Shown in pieces: positions 1-4,451 of a stretch of DNA of 5,250 nt. How positions within the stretch are numbered: position 1 is the stretch's first letter; the number at the start of each line of letters is the position of its first letter. The translations under genes were made by a program, and so were the position numbers. Origin of the DNA: Anaerolineae bacterium (lineage in GTDB: Bacteria; Chloroflexota; Anaerolineae; UBA4142); the NCBI GenBank assembly GCA_026417715.1, contig JAOACU010000212.1, forward strand, positions 1-5,250, read 5' to 3'. The notes under the pieces are model-generated. The model ran no database searches, had not been told where the DNA came from, and saw nothing but the letters and a program-made list of their open reading frames with translations.

Positions 1-1
1 C

Positions 2-880
2 GAAATGTTACGCGCAGTCGTCACCGAACACGATGGCACGCGTCCATTCAAACCCGCATCGCCGTACCGCGACGAATCGCACAACTGGCGCGTGTGGCAT
101 CGTCGCGCGAACTTGCGCGATTATCGCCAAGACACCACGCCATTCTTGAGCGAGTTTGGCTTGCAATCCGTGCCCAACCTTGAATCGCTCCAAAAATTTT
201 TGCCTGCGGACGCGCTCACTGCGCCAAACGCGCTTTGGGTCTATCATCGCGCGGAATTGAAAAAACTCGAACGTTATGCCCAATCTCCAATCTCTAATCC
301 CCAATCTCCAATCTCTAATCTCCAATCTCTAATCTCCGCCACCCAACGCGCCCAAGCGCACGGACTACAAATCGCCATCGAACACATGCGACGACGCAAA
401 CCACGCACGACAGGCGTTGCCGTGTGGCAGTTCAACGACTGTTGGGGCGCGATTTCGTGGAGCGTGGTGGATTACTATGGCGTACCCAAGCGCGCATACT
501 GGACGATGCAAAGATCGTACGCGCCCGTGCTGGCTTCGTTCGAGTACGCTTTGCAACCGCATCGCGCGGGCGACACTGTGCGCGGCACACTGTGGCTCAT
601 CAACGATTTACGCATAGCGTATCACGACGCGGAACTGCGCGCGGAACTGAACGGCACAGAAATTTTCGCGCGCACATTCGACATCGAACCCGATTCAGCG
701 ACGCGCGTGGACACGCTCGCGGTGACACTCGGCGCGGGCGAAAATATTTTGCGCTTGCGCGTGTTGTGGCGCGGGCAAACGCTCAGCGAAAACGAGTACG
801 ATTTGAATTTTTGTGACATCGGTGAAATCAGTTGGCTCGGCAAGTTGATGGTGGCAGTAGCAAAGCAACTATTGAGATAA
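2..880 (+). CDS. GH2 family beta-mannosidase-like glycoside hydrolase, C-terminal part (5' end outside window)
   Basis: The frame is open from the left edge (codon GAA at 2-4) to TAA at 878-880. The in-frame ATG at 5 is probably an internal Met, since family members are usually above 800 aa and only about 292 residues are seen. The key sign is FLSEFGLQ: its Glu (codon 152-154) matches the catalytic nucleophile of GH2 beta-mannosidases. The acid/base Glu would lie upstream, outside the window. Further on, a conserved helix region (QAHGLQIAIEHMRRRKPR) is followed by WQFNDCWGAISWSVVDYYG, the typical C-terminal signature of the GH2 barrel; the usual Pro after CW is Gly here. From about nt 530 a beta-rich segment fits an Ig-like mannosidase C-terminal domain. 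The family removes terminal beta-linked mannose from oligosaccharides. No signal peptide can be judged. An in-frame heptamer array (280-335) encodes the linker before the conserved QAHGL helix. Beta-mannosidase is the best reading; another GH2 specificity is possible. Confidence 0.88.
   Translation, partial: EMLRAVVTEHDGTRPFKPASPYRDESHNWRVWHRRANLRDYRQDTTPFLSEFGLQSVPNLESLQKFLPADALTAPNALWVYHRAELKKLERYAQSPISNPQSPISNLQSLISATQRAQAHGLQIAIEHMRRRKPRTTGVAVWQFNDCWGAISWSVVDYYGVPKRAYWTMQRSYAPVLASFEYALQPHRAGDTVRGTLWLINDLRIAYHDAELRAELNGTEIFARTFDIEPDSATRVDTLAVTLGAGENILRLRVLWRGQTLSENEYDLNFCDIGEISWLGKLMVAVAKQLLR
280..335 (+). repeat. Heptanucleotide array (CCAATCT/CTAATCY), 8 units, in frame inside the GH2 gene
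   Basis: Eight uninterrupted 7-nt units occur: CCAATCT at 280, 287, 301, 308 and 322, CTAATCT at 315 and 329, and CTAATCC at 294. They are translated as a 7-residue periodic peptide with units such as QSPISNP and QSPISNL. The last 28 bases are identical to the array in the DUF6391 gene leader (3246-3273). The array lies between the RYA segment and the conserved ATQRAQAHGL helix, a surface linker in GH2 mannosidases, so it may be tolerated. Confidence 0.93.
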
Positions 881-944
881 TTGCAGATTTCAGATTGCAG
901 ATTTGAGATTAAGCAATCTGCAATCTGAAATCTAAAATCTGCAA
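881..944. repeat. Inverted heptamer array forming a 30-bp-arm hairpin
   Basis: The left arm 881-910 consists of TTGCAGA-like heptamers. The right arm 915-944 carries their complement (AATCTGC-like units), with AAGC (911-914) as loop. By hand 26 of 30 positions pair; the outer 7-bp unit is perfect. It begins on the base after the GH2 stop codon. It could stop or attenuate transcription or protect the mRNA 3' end, but no T-tract follows, so it is not a standard rho-independent terminator. The AATCTNN core is shared with the arrays at 280 and 3246. Confidence 0.85.
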
Positions 945-947
945 TCG

Positions 948-954
948 AAAGGGG
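948..954 (+). promoter_or_regulatory. Ribosome binding site of galE
   Basis: AAAGGGG lies 4 nt before ATG at 959. It favours that ATG over the adjacent in-frame TTG at 956, which would be almost on top of the site. Confidence 0.6.
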
Positions 955-958
955 TTTG

Positions 959-1948
959 ATGCGTGTTTTGGTGACAGGCGGCGCGGGCTACATCGGTAGG
1001 CAAATGGTGCGCCAATTGATCGAAAACAAAATGGATGTGGTCGTGGTGGATTCGTTGGAGAATGGACATCGCGCGGCAGTGCCCGCGAATGTGCCGCTCT
1101 ACGTCGGCAATGTCGGCGATGAAAAATTTATGGACGAGGTATTTGCGCGCGAACGCGTGGACGCCGTGATTCACTTTGCCGCGTATCTTGCAGTGAAAGA
1201 ATCAATGGAGCAACCGCTCAAGTATTTTCGTAACAACGTCGAAAACACTTTGCGACTTGTCAGCGCGATGCTCAGGGCAAACGTGACGCGCTTTGTGTAT
1301 TCATCATCGGCGGCAGTATACGGCAACCCCACGCGCGTGCCGATTCCCGACGATCATCCCAAACAGCCGATCAATCCGTACGGCGAATCGAAACACCTCG
1401 TCGAAAAAATGTTGCAGTGGCTCAGTATCGCGACGCCGTTGCGCGCGATCAGTCTGCGTTACTTTAACGCGTGCGGCGCATCGCTCGATGGCGCGCACGG
1501 TGAGGATCATCCCGACGAACCGCACATCATTCCACTCGCATTGCGCGCCGCGTTGCGTGGCACACCGTTCTACATCTTCGGCAACGACTATCGCACGCAC
1601 GATGGCACGTGCATTCGCGATTACATCCACATCGTTGACTTGTGCGACGCGCATCTGCGCGCCCTCGACGCGTTGACGCGCGGTCACAACACCGATGCGT
1701 ACAACGTCGGCACTGGACATGGTTACTCGAATCGTGAGATTGCTGAAGCCGCGCGGCGCATCACGGGCATTAACTTTGAGGTGCGTTACGGTCCGCGTCG
1801 CCCTGGCGATCCCGATGAACTCGTTGCGGATTCGTCGCGCTTGCAGAAAGAACTGGGCTGGGCGCCGCGCTATTCGGACTTGGACACGATTATCGGTTCG
1901 GCGTGGCGGTGGCATCGCGCACATCCGAACGGCTACGCGGATAAATGA
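959..1948 (+). CDS. galE: UDP-glucose 4-epimerase
   Basis: This 329-aa protein has the normal length for GalE, a cytosolic NAD-dependent extended short-chain dehydrogenase/reductase that interconverts UDP-glucose and UDP-galactose. The N-terminal Rossmann motif TGGAGYIG is at residues 6-13. The catalytic triad is visible as S117 in YSSSAAVYG, with Y141 and K145 in YGESK. The stretch HDGTCIRDYIHIVDL is typical of GalE rather than of related dehydratases. YNVGTG and the C-terminal RRPGDPDELVAD motif complete the fold. ATG 959 is chosen because translation from it begins MRVLVTGG and an AAAGGGG site precedes it. It lies 78 bp after the GH2 gene and 62 bp before a glycosyltransferase in the same direction, which suggests supply of UDP-galactose for surface glycans or galactose breakdown. 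The TGA stop overlaps an octamer array. A related UDP-sugar epimerase specificity cannot be excluded, but the motif set is close to true GalE. Confidence 0.93.
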   Translation: MRVLVTGGAGYIGRQMVRQLIENKMDVVVVDSLENGHRAAVPANVPLYVGNVGDEKFMDEVFARERVDAVIHFAAYLAVKESMEQPLKYFRNNVENTLRLVSAMLRANVTRFVYSSSAAVYGNPTRVPIPDDHPKQPINPYGESKHLVEKMLQWLSIATPLRAISLRYFNACGASLDGAHGEDHPDEPHIIPLALRAALRGTPFYIFGNDYRTHDGTCIRDYIHIVDLCDAHLRALDALTRGHNTDAYNVGTGHGYSNREIAEAARRITGINFEVRYGPRRPGDPDELVADSSRLQKELGWAPRYSDLDTIIGSAWRWHRAHPNGYADK

Positions 1949-1978
1949 GCCAATGAGCCAATGAACCAATGAGCCAAA
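1947..1978 (+). repeat. Octamer array (GAGCCAAT), 4 units, overlapping the galE stop
   Basis: The units are GAGCCAAT at 1947 and 1955, GAACCAAT at 1963 and GAGCCAAA at 1971. The first unit supplies the last two bases of the galE TGA. The array also creates ATG triplets (1953, 1961, 1969), of which the one at 1969 is in frame with the downstream glycosyltransferase. Unlike the other arrays in the window the period is 8, not 7. Confidence 0.85.
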
Positions 1979-2010
1979 TGGCTTGCCCTGAGCGAAGAGA
2001 TGAAGGACGA
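1979..2010 (+). repeat. Possible remnant of a dispersed intergenic repeat (GCCCTGAGCGAAG type)
   Basis: The stretch between the octamer array and the glycosyltransferase start contains TTGCCCTGAGCGAAGAG followed by ATGAAGGACGA. It resembles a dispersed intergenic element I remember from Chloroflexota genomes (CCCTGAGCGAAG followed by TCGAAGGG); here the second half looks altered. Its GAAGGA part (2002-2007) would double as the ribosome binding site for the ATG at 2011, only 3 nt away. A single copy in the window means this rests on memory, not on repetition seen here. Confidence 0.35.
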
Positions 2011-3174
2011 ATGAAGGTTGCGATTAACGGGATGTTTTGGAATCAGCCGACGACGGGGAGTGGGCAGTATGTCCGCGCGCTTGTTGCCGCGTTGCATCAG
2101 CGCGCGCCGCAGAATGACTATGTGGTGATTGAGCCGTCGAAAGTCAGGGGTCAGGAGTCAGGGGTCAGGGGTCAGCAATCGGCGGTCAGCAGTCGTCTGT
2201 CGTCCGTCATCCGTCGTTGGTCAGCGGTCAAGAATTTAGCAAAGGTGTGGTTCGAGCAAATCACATTTCCGCGCGCGTGTCAGCGCGCGCGCGCGGACGT
2301 GGCGCACGTGCCGTACTTTGGTTCGCCGCTTGTGCCGCCCACGCGCACCGTCGTCACGATTCACGATTTGATTCCCATCGTCCTGCCCGCGTATCGCGGT
2401 TCGCTTCTCGTGCGCGCGTACACCGCGCTCGTTGCGCAGAGTGCGCGTCGCGCGGACGCGATCATCGCCGATTCGGAATGTTCCAAGCGCGACATTGTCA
2501 CGCGCTTGGGCATTGACGCGATGCGCGTGCGCGTGGTGTACCTTGCCGCCGATGCGCGCTATCGTCCGCTTGACGATGTCACGCCAATCGAAAACGTACG
2601 ACGCAAGTACGCTTTGCCCGAAAAATATTTTTTGTATCTTGGTGGGTACGATCAACGCAAAAACGTGCGTGTGATTATCGAAGCGTTCGCGCGCGCGGCA
2701 TTGCATCGTGACGGGTATCGCTTGGTGCTGGCAGGTGTGAACTTGGGTCGCGATTCGGAATTTTTTCCCGACCCGCGTCGGTTGGCGCGCGCAGCAAACT
2801 TGCCCGACGACGCGTTGTGTTGCATCGGTTGGGTGGACGAGGACGACAAGGTCGCGCTGTATGCAGCCGCGCACGCGTTTTTGTTTCCATCGCGTTACGA
2901 GGGGTTTGGTTTACCACCGCTAGAGGCGATGGCGTGTGGCGTGCCCGTGCTATGCGCGAACACATCATCGTTACCCGAAGTCGTCGGTGATGCAGCGATG
3001 CTCCTCCCACCTGACGATGTGGACGCGTGGGCAGACGCGATGCGCACGATGCTCACCAACGACGCGCAACGCGCGGAGATGCGCGCGCGTGGCATCATCC
3101 AAGCGCGCAAGTTTTCGTGGGCGCGGTGCGCGGAGGAAACGGCGGAGGTATACTGCGTATTGCGTAGTGCGTAG
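2011..3174 (+). CDS. Glycosyltransferase family 4 (GT-B fold)
   Basis: This 387-aa protein has the usual GT4 length. The N-terminal half opens MKVAINGMFW, with the glycine-rich GSGQY at residues 16-20 and TIHDL at 116-120, as in WbaZ/mannosyltransferase-like members. The C-terminal Glycos_transf_1 domain shows YLGGYDQRKN (209-218), whose Arg/Lys would contact the nucleotide-sugar phosphates. The EX7E motif follows in SRYEGFGLPPLEAMACG (E297, E305), then SSLPEVVGDAA. Such enzymes move a sugar from a nucleotide donor to a glycan or lipid acceptor with retention of configuration; neither donor nor acceptor can be read here. ATG 2011 is chosen because the fold starts there; an in-frame ATG at 1969 would add 14 residues encoded by repeats. 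Residues 45-75 come from a heptamer array, and the last seven residues from another. The neighbouring galE suggests surface polysaccharide synthesis. No signal peptide is seen. Confidence 0.92.
   Translation: MKVAINGMFWNQPTTGSGQYVRALVAALHQRAPQNDYVVIEPSKVRGQESGVRGQQSAVSSRLSSVIRRWSAVKNLAKVWFEQITFPRACQRARADVAHVPYFGSPLVPPTRTVVTIHDLIPIVLPAYRGSLLVRAYTALVAQSARRADAIIADSECSKRDIVTRLGIDAMRVRVVYLAADARYRPLDDVTPIENVRRKYALPEKYFLYLGGYDQRKNVRVIIEAFARAALHRDGYRLVLAGVNLGRDSEFFPDPRRLARAANLPDDALCCIGWVDEDDKVALYAAAHAFLFPSRYEGFGLPPLEAMACGVPVLCANTSSLPEVVGDAAMLLPPDDVDAWADAMRTMLTNDAQRAEMRARGIIQARKFSWARCAEETAEVYCVLRSA
2143..2233 (+). repeat. Heptanucleotide array (GTCAGGG family), 13 units, inside the glycosyltransferase gene
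   Basis: Thirteen consecutive 7-nt units, 91 bp, all have TC at positions 2-3 and twelve begin GTC. Early units are GTCAGGG or GTCAGGA (2143-2170), then GTCAGCA, ATCGGCG and GTCAGCA. Later ones are degenerate: GTCGTCT, GTCGTCC, GTCATCC, GTCGTTG, GTCAGCG and GTCAAGA. The translated segment (residues 45-75) has Val at every seventh position (V45, V52, V59, V66, V73). The insertion falls in a loop of the N-terminal Rossmann domain, where family members vary. Confidence 0.92.
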
Positions 3175-3212
3175 TGCGTAACCCAAGATACGAAATACGC
3201 ACTACGCAATAC
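3152..3212. repeat. Inverted heptamer array, 17-bp perfect hairpin over the glycosyltransferase stop codon
   Basis: Heptamers ACTGCGT, ATTGCGT, AGTGCGT and AGTGCGT run from 3152 to 3179. The complementary sequence follows after a spacer. The arm GTATTGCGTAGTGCGTA (3157-3173) is perfectly complementary to 3196-3212, with a 22-nt loop. The glycosyltransferase stop TAG (3172-3174) lies at the base of the loop, so the protein tail YCVLRSA is repeat-encoded. No T-tract follows, so termination by the standard intrinsic mechanism is doubtful. Confidence 0.9.
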
Positions 3213-3241
3213 TTGGCATTTCACCCTTCCCCGTGTAAAAT
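3213..3241 (+). promoter_or_regulatory. Predicted sigma-70-type promoter of the DUF6391-like gene
   Basis: The -35 box TTGGCA (3213-3218) and -10 box TAAAAT (3236-3241) each match the consensus at five of six positions, with a 17-bp spacer. The -35 box starts on the base after the hairpin arm ending at 3212. Transcription would begin near 3248, giving a leader of about 43 nt made largely of the heptamer array at 3246-3273. Confidence 0.6.
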
Positions 3242-3245
3242 ACCA

Positions 3246-3273
3246 CCAATCTCTAATCTCCAATCTCTAATCT
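3246..3273 (+). repeat. Heptanucleotide array (CCAATCT/CTAATCT), 4 units, in the DUF6391 leader
   Basis: CCAATCT (3246, 3260) alternates with CTAATCT (3253, 3267), followed by a degenerate CTAACCA. The 28 bases are identical in sequence and orientation to 308-335 in the GH2 gene; the identity runs one base further (308-336 against 3246-3274). The array ends just ahead of the ribosome binding region (CGAGG, 3281-3285). Confidence 0.92.
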
Positions 3274-3290
3274 CTAACCACGAGGTCACT

Positions 3291-3791
3291 ATGAATTTAC
3301 TCGAAGCCATACAACCGATTGCACGTGTCCGTCGCCATCACGCGATTGAACACGCGACGGTGACGCTGTTGACGGAACGTCACCCCGATTTGCGCGTGGT
3401 GGGACGTTCCGATACGCGAGGATTTTACATCTATGGCGATGTGGATCGCGACGAGTTGGAGGACGCCGCGCGACGTGGCTTGGCGCGCTTGCAAAGTGGT
3501 GAAAGCGCGCTCGCGATTCATCCGCGTTGCGGCACGAATATCGTCGTGACGAGTTTATTGAGCGCGCTGGCGGCAGTGCTTGCGCTCGGACGCAAACCGC
3601 GCCTCGATAAAATTCCGAATGTGATTCTCGCAACCACGATTGCCGCGTTCTTAGCACAACCGCTCGGCGCGCAAGTGCAAGAGCGCATCACCACATCGCC
3701 CGATGTGCGCGGCGCGCGCATCGGCACGATTCGCGAATCACGAATGGGGAAAATCAAAGTGCAACACGTGGAGATCGAGTGGGAAGCGTAA
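3291..3791 (+). CDS. DUF6391-like membrane protein of unknown function
   Basis: This 166-aa protein is recognised from memory as resembling DUF6391 proteins of Cyanobacteria and Chloroflexota; no function is known to me. The N-terminal domain has RHHAIEHAT (residues 15-23), which contains H17-A-I-E20-H21, an HxxEH pattern. SDTRGFYIYGD (40-50) and the motif AIHPRCGTN (75-83) follow. Hydrophobic segments at about 84-99 and 109-125 are probable membrane helices around a short basic loop (GRKPRLDK). The C-terminal part, from about 130, is polar and ends at EWEA. ATG 3291 is chosen because GAGG (3282-3285) precedes it at 5 nt and the conserved sequence begins there. The frame is open back to a GTG at 3174, but those 39 codons are hairpin and heptamer sequence. 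It has its own predicted promoter. It ends 2 bp from the convergent toxin gene. The His/Cys motifs suggest metal binding, which is inference only. Confidence 0.72.
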   Translation: MNLLEAIQPIARVRRHHAIEHATVTLLTERHPDLRVVGRSDTRGFYIYGDVDRDELEDAARRGLARLQSGESALAIHPRCGTNIVVTSLLSALAAVLALGRKPRLDKIPNVILATTIAAFLAQPLGAQVQERITTSPDVRGARIGTIRESRMGKIKVQHVEIEWEA

Positions 3792-3793
3792 AG

Positions 3794-4135
3794 TCACGTG
3801 GAAAGCCAAGTTTCAATGATTTTGCAGATTTGTTCAAGATCATCAGACGGGTTGCCTGATAGTGAGGAAGGTTCTATCCTGCCATCGGCGAGGTGGAGAT
3901 GATGAGGAAAATTGGCAAGGTGAGGATGATGTGGCGCGTTGTCCCAGCCCAGCACACGCTTGTTTTCCTTTATCAATGCATAACTGTACTTGCCGAGTGA
4001 TTCGTTGAACCACAGATCAAGGATATACCCATTGATCAACTCGATTCGCCACTTGGTCTCAAGATCGTGAACAGCAGTCACATAGCGGCAAGTGCTTATC
4101 AAACGGGCGACGGCGCGATCGAATGAAGCAACCAT
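3794..4135 (-). CDS. TumE/DUF6516-family toxin of a toxin-antitoxin pair
   Basis: This 113-aa minus-strand protein is recognised by the DUF6516/TumE pattern. An N-terminal alpha/beta part includes WRIELINGYILDLWFNES (29-46), KYSYAL comes next (49-54), and then the conserved core GWDNAPHH (63-70) and FPHHLHL (76-82) with SDDLEQICKIIE near the end. Family members are annotated as toxins of two-gene modules; I do not know the molecular target. ATG at 4135 is chosen because GAGGA lies 8 nt upstream and the homologous region begins shortly after. The frame stays open to an ATG at 4210, but that would overlap the upstream gene by over 100 bp. With this start the overlap with the antitoxin gene is 37 bp, so translation is probably coupled. 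The stop codon faces the stop of the DUF6391-like gene across 2 bp. Base use is less CG-alternating than in the flanking genes, which suggests horizontal gain. Confidence 0.8.
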   Translation of the reverse strand: MVASFDRAVARLISTCRYVTAVHDLETKWRIELINGYILDLWFNESLGKYSYALIKENKRVLGWDNAPHHPHLANFPHHLHLADGRIEPSSLSGNPSDDLEQICKIIETWLST

Positions 4136-4401
4136 TCGAATAGTCCTCGTGAAAGGCGAACGCGCTGCAATGCTTCGACGGCATTCCGCCACTCGATGGA
4201 ATCTTCCCAATCAGGGTGCTCGTTGCCTTCGCCACGACTAAGACGTTCTTCGAACACTTCGAGTGGGACTTGGTAACGTTGTTCAAAACGTTGAATAATG
4301 CTTTGCAAAACCGATTCGCGATCTTGTGCCTCGCGTGCTAGGCGCGCTAGAGTTTCTGGTGAGACACCTTTTGGAAGCGTGTTGACCAATACTTCTGTCA
4401 T
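4099..4401 (-). CDS. Probable antitoxin partner of the TumE-type toxin (non-HTH, helical)
   Basis: This 100-aa mostly helical, charged protein lies immediately upstream of the toxin gene and overlaps it by 37 bp, the normal antitoxin-first order. Residues 13-58 (SPETLARLAREAQDR to RLSRGE) look like long amphipathic helices. They contain RFEQRYQVPLEVFEERL, followed by the striking EHPDWEDSIEWRNAVEAL (61-78) and a leucine-rich C-terminal helix. I recall similar HPDWEDSIEW proteins next to DUF6516 genes, but have no family name. No helix-turn-helix or ribbon-helix-helix is evident, unlike the HTH partner TumA. The start at 4401 is preferred over ATG 4419: a GGAGA site precedes 4401 by about 7 nt, and the predicted transcription start falls downstream of 4419. 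Its role would be to bind and neutralise the toxin; self-repression is uncertain because no DNA-binding fold is seen. Confidence 0.72.
   Translation of the reverse strand: MTEVLVNTLPKGVSPETLARLAREAQDRESVLQSIIQRFEQRYQVPLEVFEERLSRGEGNEHPDWEDSIEWRNAVEALQRVRLSRGLFEWLLHSIAPSPV
4144..4148 (-). promoter_or_regulatory. Ribosome binding site of the TumE-type toxin
   Basis: GAGGA on the minus strand sits 8 nt before ATG 4135, inside the end of the antitoxin gene. It decides the toxin start in favour of 4135 over 4210. Confidence 0.6.
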
Positions 4402-4408
4402 CGTCTTA

Positions 4409-4413
4409 TCTCC
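4409..4413 (-). promoter_or_regulatory. Ribosome binding site of the antitoxin gene
   Basis: GGAGA on the minus strand lies 7 nt before ATG 4401. It would be almost the first transcribed sequence if the promoter at 4420-4448 is used, giving a leader of roughly a dozen bases. Confidence 0.55.
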
Positions 4414-4419
4414 ATCCAA

Positions 4420-4448
4420 ATTCTAACTATTCCATCGGAAAAAGTCAA
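4420..4448 (-). promoter_or_regulatory. Predicted sigma-70-type promoter of the toxin-antitoxin operon
   Basis: Read on the minus strand, TTGACT (4448-4443) and TAGAAT (4425-4420) each match the -35 and -10 consensus at five of six positions, with an exact 17-bp spacer. Transcription would start at about 4411-4414. The site fills most of the 50-bp gap to the divergent holA start. Confidence 0.65.
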
Positions 4449-4451
4449 ACG

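Noticed and set aside
280..335. CRISPR array
   Set aside because: The units are 7 nt, directly adjacent, without spacers, and inside a protein-coding frame.
909..938. Promoter for galE with -10 box TAAAAT (933-938)
   Set aside because: The -10 box is part of the heptamer hairpin and the -35 region (TTAAGC at 909-914) matches only three of six positions at 18-bp spacing.
881..944. Standard rho-independent terminator
   Set aside because: The stem is A+T rich with mismatches and no T-tract follows on either strand.
1304..1969. 221-aa minus-strand open frame opposite galE
   Set aside because: It is antisense to the clear galE motifs and has low-complexity Arg/Val/Ala composition caused by CG-alternating codons.
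2236..2874. 212-aa minus-strand open frame opposite the glycosyltransferase
   Set aside because: It is the shadow of a well-supported GT4 gene, with no recognisable domain and an Arg/His-rich composition.
3174..3290. N-terminal extension of the DUF6391-like protein from GTG 3174
   Set aside because: The 39 codons are made of hairpin and heptamer repeat DNA, lie across a predicted promoter, and a ribosome binding site precedes ATG 3291.
4136..4210. Longer toxin reading frame starting at ATG 4210
   Set aside because: It would overlap the antitoxin gene by 112 bp, lacks similarity to the family, and a good GAGGA site supports 4135.
4382..4412. Plus-strand promoter for holA starting with TTGACC (4382-4387)
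   Set aside because: The -35 box is good but no acceptable -10 box lies 16-18 bp downstream; TATCTC is too distant and weak.
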